64,000 nucleotides of DNA from Rhabdothermincola salaria (lineage in GTDB: Bacteria > Actinomycetota > Acidimicrobiia > Acidimicrobiales > Acidimicrobilacustridaceae): assembly GCF_021246445.1 (NCBI RefSeq), contig NZ_JAJQXW010000001.1, positions 1 to 64,000 on the forward strand, written 5' to 3'. The translations under genes and the position numbers were made by a program. This document shows, one piece after another, positions 59,764-64,000 of the stretch. Below the pieces are notes generated by a model. It did no database searches and was not told the DNA's origin. It was given only the letters and a program-made list of their open reading frames with translations. Position 1 is the first letter of the stretch. The number at the start of each line of letters is the position of its first letter.

Positions 59764-61200
59764 GTGAACGTCGTGGTGATCACCCTCGATCAGTTCCGTG
59801 GCGACCACCTCGGGGTGGGTGGCCACCCCCTGGCCCGCACGCCCGGCCTCGACGACCTCGCCGCCCACGGGGTTCGCTTCGCCCGTCACCACGCGCAGGC
59901 GGCGCCGTGCGGTCCGGGCCGAGCCAGCCTCTACACCGGCACATACCAGATGAACCACCGGGTCGTGGCCAACGGTTCGCCGCTCGACGATCGGTTCGAC
60001 AACGTGGCCCGCCTCGCTCGGCGGGCCGGCTACGACCCCACGTTGTTCGGCTACACCGACCAGACGGTCGACCCGCGCACCGTCGCCGACCCGACCGATC
60101 CGCGACTCTCCACCTACGAAGGTGTCCTGCCCGGCTTCCGCGTCGGCCTCGACCTCACCGGGTCCCAGGCCCCGTGGCGGGCGTGGCTGGACGCGCAGGG
60201 ACACGCCCCGGGGAACGGGGCGGGGGACGCCCTGCGGTCCGAGCCCGATCGGCCGGCCGAGGTCGGGATCAGCGCCTTCCTCACCGACCGCTTCCTCGAG
60301 TGGTCGGCCGCACGCGACGAGCCGTGGTTCGCCCACCTCAGCTACCTGCGACCTCATCCGCCCTATGCCGCCGCCGGCGAGTGGTCCACGGCGTTCTCCC
60401 CGGAGGAGGTCGATCTCCCGGTGGCACCCGGCTCGCGAGGCGACCTGCTCCCGCTGCACCGGATGATGCTCGACCTGTTCTTCACCGCGGCCCCCACCGA
60501 CGAGGGGGAGCTGCGCCGGATGCGCGCCCAGTACCTCGGGATGGTCGGCGACGTCGACGCCCAGCTGCAGCGGATCTGGGCGGCGCTACGAGAGCGGGGG
60601 CAGTGGGACGACACCGTGGTCGTGGTCACCGCCGACCACGGCGACCAGCTGGGCGACCAGGGCCTGGTCGAGAAGTTCGGCTGGTTCGGCGCCAGCTACC
60701 ACGTGCCCTGTCTGGTGCGCGACCCGTCCCGACCCGAGGCCCACGGCACGGTGGTCGAGCACTTCACCGAGAACGTCGACCTGCTCCCCACCGTGGCCGA
60801 GCTCCTCGGGGTCGAGGTGCCCAGGCAGTGCGACGGATGTGCGCTCACCCCGTTCCTCTCCGGCGCGGTGCCCGACGAGTGGCGCGACGCAGCCCACTGG
60901 GAGTTCGACTGGCGCTTCCTGGCGATGCTGTCGGGGCGCCCGTCGGGATGGCCGGTCGACCGGCGTCTCGAACGGCGCAACCTGGTCGTGCGCCGCACCG
61001 CCGACCGGGCCTACGTCCAGTTCGGCGACGGGGATGCCGTGGCCTACGACCTGGCCGCCGACCCCACGTGGCGGACGTACGCCGCCGACGCCGACGCCGC
61101 GTGGGCCGATGCGAGGGCGCTGTTGGCCTGGCGGGCCGAGCACGCCGAGCGCACCCACACCGGCACCCTGATCGGTCCGCTCGGGTCGGGGTCGGACTGA
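59764..61200 (+). CDS. Phosphonate monoester hydrolase/arylsulfatase family protein
   Basis: 478 residues, alkaline-phosphatase superfamily. The formylglycine motif C49-x-P51-x-R53 is in PCGPGRASLYTG; metal residues include Asp9 and a later TADHGDQLGD. Text after the nucleophile (QMNHRVVANGSPLDDRFDN, GYDPTLFGYTDQTVDPRT) recalls the Rhizobium phosphonate monoester hydrolase. It would release phosphonates from their monoesters. GTG at 59764, divergent from phnY-phnZ. A formylglycine-generating enzyme would be needed and is not in the window. Confidence 0.87.
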   Translation: MNVVVITLDQFRGDHLGVGGHPLARTPGLDDLAAHGVRFARHHAQAAPCGPGRASLYTGTYQMNHRVVANGSPLDDRFDNVARLARRAGYDPTLFGYTDQTVDPRTVADPTDPRLSTYEGVLPGFRVGLDLTGSQAPWRAWLDAQGHAPGNGAGDALRSEPDRPAEVGISAFLTDRFLEWSAARDEPWFAHLSYLRPHPPYAAAGEWSTAFSPEEVDLPVAPGSRGDLLPLHRMMLDLFFTAAPTDEGELRRMRAQYLGMVGDVDAQLQRIWAALRERGQWDDTVVVVTADHGDQLGDQGLVEKFGWFGASYHVPCLVRDPSRPEAHGTVVEHFTENVDLLPTVAELLGVEVPRQCDGCALTPFLSGAVPDEWRDAAHWEFDWRFLAMLSGRPSGWPVDRRLERRNLVVRRTADRAYVQFGDGDAVAYDLAADPTWRTYAADADAAWADARALLAWRAEHAERTHTGTLIGPLGSGSD

Positions 61201-61204
61201 GGGG

Positions 61205-62353
61205 TCAGAGCCGCTCGATGATGGTGACGTTGGCCTGTCCGCCGCCTTCGCACATGGTCTGCATGCCGTAGCGGCCACCCGTGCGTTCGAGCTCGGCGAG
61301 CAGGGTGGTCATGAGACGGGCGCCGGTGGCGCCCAGCGGGTGACCGAGCGCGATGGCGCCACCGTTCACGTTGACCTTCTCGAGGTCGGCCCCCGTCTCC
61401 TTGGCCCAGGCCAGCACGACCGAGGCGAAGGCCTCGTTGATCTCGATCAGGTCGATGTCGTCGAGGCTCAGCCCGGTCTTCTCGAGGGCGTGGCGGGTGG
61501 CGGGGATCGGGGCGGTGAGCATCCACACGGGATCGTCGGCGCGCACCGACAGGTGGTGGATGCGGGCCCGAGGCGTGAGCTCGTGGTCGGCGAGGGCCTG
61601 CTCGCTGGCGATGAGCAGCGACGCCGACGCGTCGGAGATCTGGCTGGCGCACGCCGCGGTGAGGCGGCCTCCCTCGACGAGGGTGGGCAGCGAGCGGATC
61701 TTGTCCCAGTTGGGTTCGCGAGGGCCCTCGTCGGCGGTGGTGTCGCCCACCGGGACGATCTGGGCGTCGAAGCGCCCCTCGGCCCGGGCCCGGATGGCCC
61801 TCACGTGGGACTCGACCGCGAACGCTTCCATCTCGTCGCGGGTGCAGTTCCACTTCTCGGCGATGAGCTCGGCGGCGCGGAACTGGCTGACCTCCTGGTC
61901 GCCGTAGCGCTCCTGCCAACCGGGGGACTCGCTGAACGGGGTCTCGTGGCCGTACTGCTCACCGGCGGTCATGGCCGCGGAGATGGGGATCATCGACATG
62001 TTCTGGACGCCACCGGCCACCACCAGGTCCTGGGTCCCGCTCATGACGCCCTGGGCGGCGAAGTGCACGGCCTGCTGGCTGGAGCCGCACTGGCGGTCGA
62101 TGGTGGTGCCGGGCACGTGCTCGGGCCCGCCGGCGACGAGCCACGCGGTGCGGGCGATGTCGCCGGCCTGGGGTCCGATGGTGTCGACGCAGCCGAACAC
62201 GACGTCGTCGACGGCCCCCGGATCGATGCCGGTGCGCTCGAGGAGGGCGGCGATGCTCGCCGCGCCCAGATCGGCGGGGTGCACGGTGGAGAGTCCGCCA
62301 CCACGGCGGCCCACGGGGGTCCGGACGGCATCGACGATGTAGGCCTCGGCCAT
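61205..62353 (-). CDS. fadA6: FadA6-like thiolase of steroid C/D-ring degradation
   Basis: 382 residues. Close to FadA6 (Rv3556c): VDAVRTPVGRRGGGL, DRQCGSSQQAVHFAAQGVMS with Cys89, PISAAMTAGEQYG, GPREPNWDKI, IEINEAFASVVLAW, GGAIALGHPLGATGARL, and TMCEGGGQANVTIIERL. All three catalytic motifs are present. It cleaves a β-ketoacyl-CoA late in C/D-ring catabolism. ATG at 62353 with GGTACC-type spacing and no clear Shine-Dalgarno. Same strand as the two genes upstream. Confidence 0.93.
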   Translation of the reverse strand: MAEAYIVDAVRTPVGRRGGGLSTVHPADLGAASIAALLERTGIDPGAVDDVVFGCVDTIGPQAGDIARTAWLVAGGPEHVPGTTIDRQCGSSQQAVHFAAQGVMSGTQDLVVAGGVQNMSMIPISAAMTAGEQYGHETPFSESPGWQERYGDQEVSQFRAAELIAEKWNCTRDEMEAFAVESHVRAIRARAEGRFDAQIVPVGDTTADEGPREPNWDKIRSLPTLVEGGRLTAACASQISDASASLLIASEQALADHELTPRARIHHLSVRADDPVWMLTAPIPATRHALEKTGLSLDDIDLIEINEAFASVVLAWAKETGADLEKVNVNGGAIALGHPLGATGARLMTTLLAELERTGGRYGMQTMCEGGGQANVTIIERL

Positions 62354-62401
62354 TGGGGGGTACCTCGATCTCAGGGGTGGGATGACGCAGGACGGTTGGG
62401 A

Positions 62402-63604
62402 TCAGGTGGCGACGATGGTGCACGAACCGTGACCGAAGAGGCCCTGGTTGATGGCGAGGCCGACCGTGGCGCCCTCGACCTGGTGCCCGGGGCGACGGCC
62501 CTGCAGCTGCCAGGTGAGCTCGCAGATCTGGGCGATGGCCTGGGCGGGGATGGCCTCGCCGAATGACGACAGCCCACCGGAGGGGTTGACCGGCACCCGT
62601 CCGCCGAGGGCGGTGGTCCCATCGCGGACCAGCTTGGCTCCCTCGCCCTCGGCGCACAGGCCGAGGTTCTCGTACCAGTCGAGCTCGAGGGCCGTGGACA
62701 GGTCGTAGACCTCCGCGCAGCTGAGGTCCTCGGGACCGAGGCCGGCCTGCTCGTAGGCGTTGCGGGCGATGGAGTCCTTGAAGCCGCTGGCCGGGGGGCC
62801 CACGACGGCCTGCGAGTCGGTCGCGATGTCGGGGAGCTCGAGGCGGATCTGGGGATAGGTGGGCGTGGTGTTGGCCACGGCCTTGATCCGCACCGTGCCC
62901 TCGAGGCTGCCGAGCTTGCGGCGGGCGTACTCGGGGGTGCAGATGATGAGGGCGGCGGCGCCGTCGGAGGTGGCGCACACGTCGAGCAGGCGCAGCGGGT
63001 CGCTGACGATCGGGGACGAGGCGAAGTCCTCCAGCGAGAACTCCTTGCGGAAGCGGGCGTAGGGGTTCGCCGCGCCCGCCTGGGAGTTCTTCACCTTCAC
63101 CATGGCGAAGTCGTCGGTGGTGTCGCCGAACACGTCGATGCGGCGCCGGGCGTTGAGGGCGAAGAACGACGGGTTGGTGGCCCCGAGGAGGTGGAAGCGC
63201 TGCCAGTCCGGATCCTCCTTGCGCTCGCCACCCACCGGGGCGAAGAAGCCCTTGGGGGTGGTGTCGGCGCCGATGACCATGGCCACCTCGCCGAAGCCGG
63301 CGAGGAGCTGGGCCCGGGCCGACTGCAGGGCCTGGGCCCCGGAGGCGCAGGCGGCGTAGGACGACGAGATCTGGGCGCCGGTCCAGCCGAGGGCCTGGGA
63401 GAAGGTGGACCCCGACACGAACCCGGGGTAGCCGTTGCGGATGGTGTCGGCCCCGGCGACGAACTCGATGTCGCGCCAGGCGACGTCGGCGTCGGCGAGG
63501 GCTTCACGAGCGGCGACGAGGCCGTACTCCACGAAGTTGCGGCCCCACTTCCCCCATGGGTGCATGCCCGCTCCGAGCACCACCAGGTCGCGGTCGGAGC
63601 TCAT
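62402..63604 (-). CDS. Lipid-transfer-protein-type thiolase (Ltp-like)
   Basis: 400 residues. Nucleophile region SSYAACASGAQALQSARAQ holds the Cys, but the GHPxGA His motif reads GGLSSFGEAIPAQ, so His is replaced, as in Ltp aldolases and related non-thiolytic members. YDLSTALELDWYENLG replaces the usual loop. With the OB-fold protein encoded upstream it probably forms an Ltp-DUF35 complex, like Ltp2-ChsH2, that acts on steroid CoA esters. ATG at 63604 overlaps the OB-fold stop. Confidence 0.82.
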   Translation of the reverse strand: MSSDRDLVVLGAGMHPWGKWGRNFVEYGLVAAREALADADVAWRDIEFVAGADTIRNGYPGFVSGSTFSQALGWTGAQISSSYAACASGAQALQSARAQLLAGFGEVAMVIGADTTPKGFFAPVGGERKEDPDWQRFHLLGATNPSFFALNARRRIDVFGDTTDDFAMVKVKNSQAGAANPYARFRKEFSLEDFASSPIVSDPLRLLDVCATSDGAAALIICTPEYARRKLGSLEGTVRIKAVANTTPTYPQIRLELPDIATDSQAVVGPPASGFKDSIARNAYEQAGLGPEDLSCAEVYDLSTALELDWYENLGLCAEGEGAKLVRDGTTALGGRVPVNPSGGLSSFGEAIPAQAIAQICELTWQLQGRRPGHQVEGATVGLAINQGLFGHGSCTIVAT

Positions 63605-64000
63605 GCGCCCTCCTCCTCGTCGGCGACCGGCGCCCACGTCCAGATCCAGGTCTCTTGCCCGTCCGCGTCGGTGCACAGCACCTGCAGGTCGACCTCGACG
63701 GCCATGCCGATCCGCAGATCGGCGGCCATGATGCCCTTGGCGACCTGGCCCAGGATGACCAGGCCTTCTTCCTCGAGCTCGACCGCGGCGAGGGCGTAGG
63801 GCTCGAAGGGGTCGGGCGCCACGAACGGTGGCGGTGGGGCGTAGTGGTTCTCGGTGTAGGACCAGATCCGGCCCCGCCGGGACAACGGCGTGGGTTCGAG
63901 CTCGGTGGCGTCGCAGCCCGGGTTGGGGCAGGCGCCGGATCGGGGCGGGAACACGTAGGTGCCGCACGTGGGGCACTTCCCGCCGATCAGCGTGTAGGGC
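63601..64000 (-). CDS. Zn-ribbon OB-fold (DUF35) protein, 5' end outside the window
   Basis: At least 133 residues remain; the start lies beyond base 64000. The visible part begins with a zinc ribbon (KCPTCGTYVFPPRSGACPNPGC, four Cys) and continues with an OB-fold (GRIWSYTENHYAP, ALAAVELEEEGLVILGQV). This is the DUF35 architecture that partners Ltp-type thiolases and acyl-CoA hydratases (ChsH2). Overlap with the thiolase gene (ATGA) supports a complex. The acidic tail VADEEEGA ends the protein. Confidence 0.85.
   Translation of the reverse strand, partial: PYTLIGGKCPTCGTYVFPPRSGACPNPGCDATELEPTPLSRRGRIWSYTENHYAPPPPFVAPDPFEPYALAAVELEEEGLVILGQVAKGIMAADLRIGMAVEVDLQVLCTDADGQETWIWTWAPVADEEEGA

Noticed and set aside
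59670-59783. N-terminal extension of PhnY to 59783
   Set aside because: The added residues are Arg/Pro-rich, cross the divergent hydrolase start, and do not fit the family. The ATG at 59669 gives the usual length.

Overview
The window is very GC-rich (roughly 70% by eye), dense with GTG starts, and carries F420-type oxidoreductases, a DUF222/HNH endonuclease fragment, leaderless-looking promoters (TANNNT 7-8 bases before ATG) and many mycobacterial-type steroid genes. It fits a chromosome of a high-GC actinomycete; the mixture of KstR/KstR2-type steroid genes with many SDRs and family III CoA-transferases would suit Acidimicrobiia, but the taxon is an inference. No rRNA, tRNA, CRISPR array, IS element or prophage was seen.

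Layout. 1-1391: truncated DUF222-HNH gene. 1473-4950: four-gene minus operon (unknown protein, two epimerase-like proteins, SDR). 5293-6671: an SDR beside a degenerate SDR. 6788-9059: ChsE4-ChsE5-like acyl-CoA dehydrogenase pair (steroid side chain). 9233-11979: TauE/SafE exporter, pirin, Na+/Ca2+ antiporter. 12071-15051: diiron (ODP)-GAF-GGDEF protein and membrane EAL protein (c-di-GMP). 15233-17983: amidohydrolase and LLM oxidoreductase, divergent. 18145-18797: VapBC. 19132-24592: ALDH, ADH, SDR, cyclase and amidohydrolase. 24828-28847: SDR, FadE30, IpdF and a family III CoA-transferase. 28885-32665: GNAT, crotonase, kinase-like protein, SDR. 32746-36878: orphan NuoF-like protein, Fe-S regulator, acyl-carrier-like protein, NnrS-like membrane protein and group III truncated haemoglobin. 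36996-42819: PPOX protein, then EchA20-IpdA-IpdB-IpdC, MaoC and an unknown protein. 43315-45189: leuA with leader peptide and attenuator. 45356-51219: CoA-transferase, molybdopterin oxidoreductase, LLM protein, P450. 51518-54098: HMGS-like/OB fusion and thiolase. 54267-55274: secreted Gly-rich protein. 55435-58164: PAS-PAS-GAF-GGDEF-EAL. 58321-61200: PhnZ, PhnY and phosphonate monoester hydrolase. 61205-64000: FadA6, lipid-transfer-type thiolase and OB-fold protein.

How it works together. The dominant theme is steroid breakdown: ChsE4/ChsE5 for the side chain, then FadE30, IpdF, EchA20, IpdAB, IpdC and FadA6 for rings C and D, with accessory SDRs, thiolases, MaoC, CoA-transferases and a P450. 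Seven copies of one 17-bp palindrome (TCTGACGGACCGTCAGA and variants) lie before seven transcription units of this type, so they probably form one regulon under a repressor that is not in the window. One copy sits inside a 39-bp palindrome that swallows the start codon of the aldehyde dehydrogenase gene.

Two smaller systems stand out. A nitric-oxide/oxygen-type cluster (Fe-S ArsR/SufR-like regulator, NnrS-like protein, truncated haemoglobin) shares a second motif, TCTA-N8-TAGA, at both of its promoters. A three-gene phosphonate cassette (PhnY, PhnZ, phosphonate monoester hydrolase) lies at 58321-61200. Classical leucine attenuation can be read before leuA.
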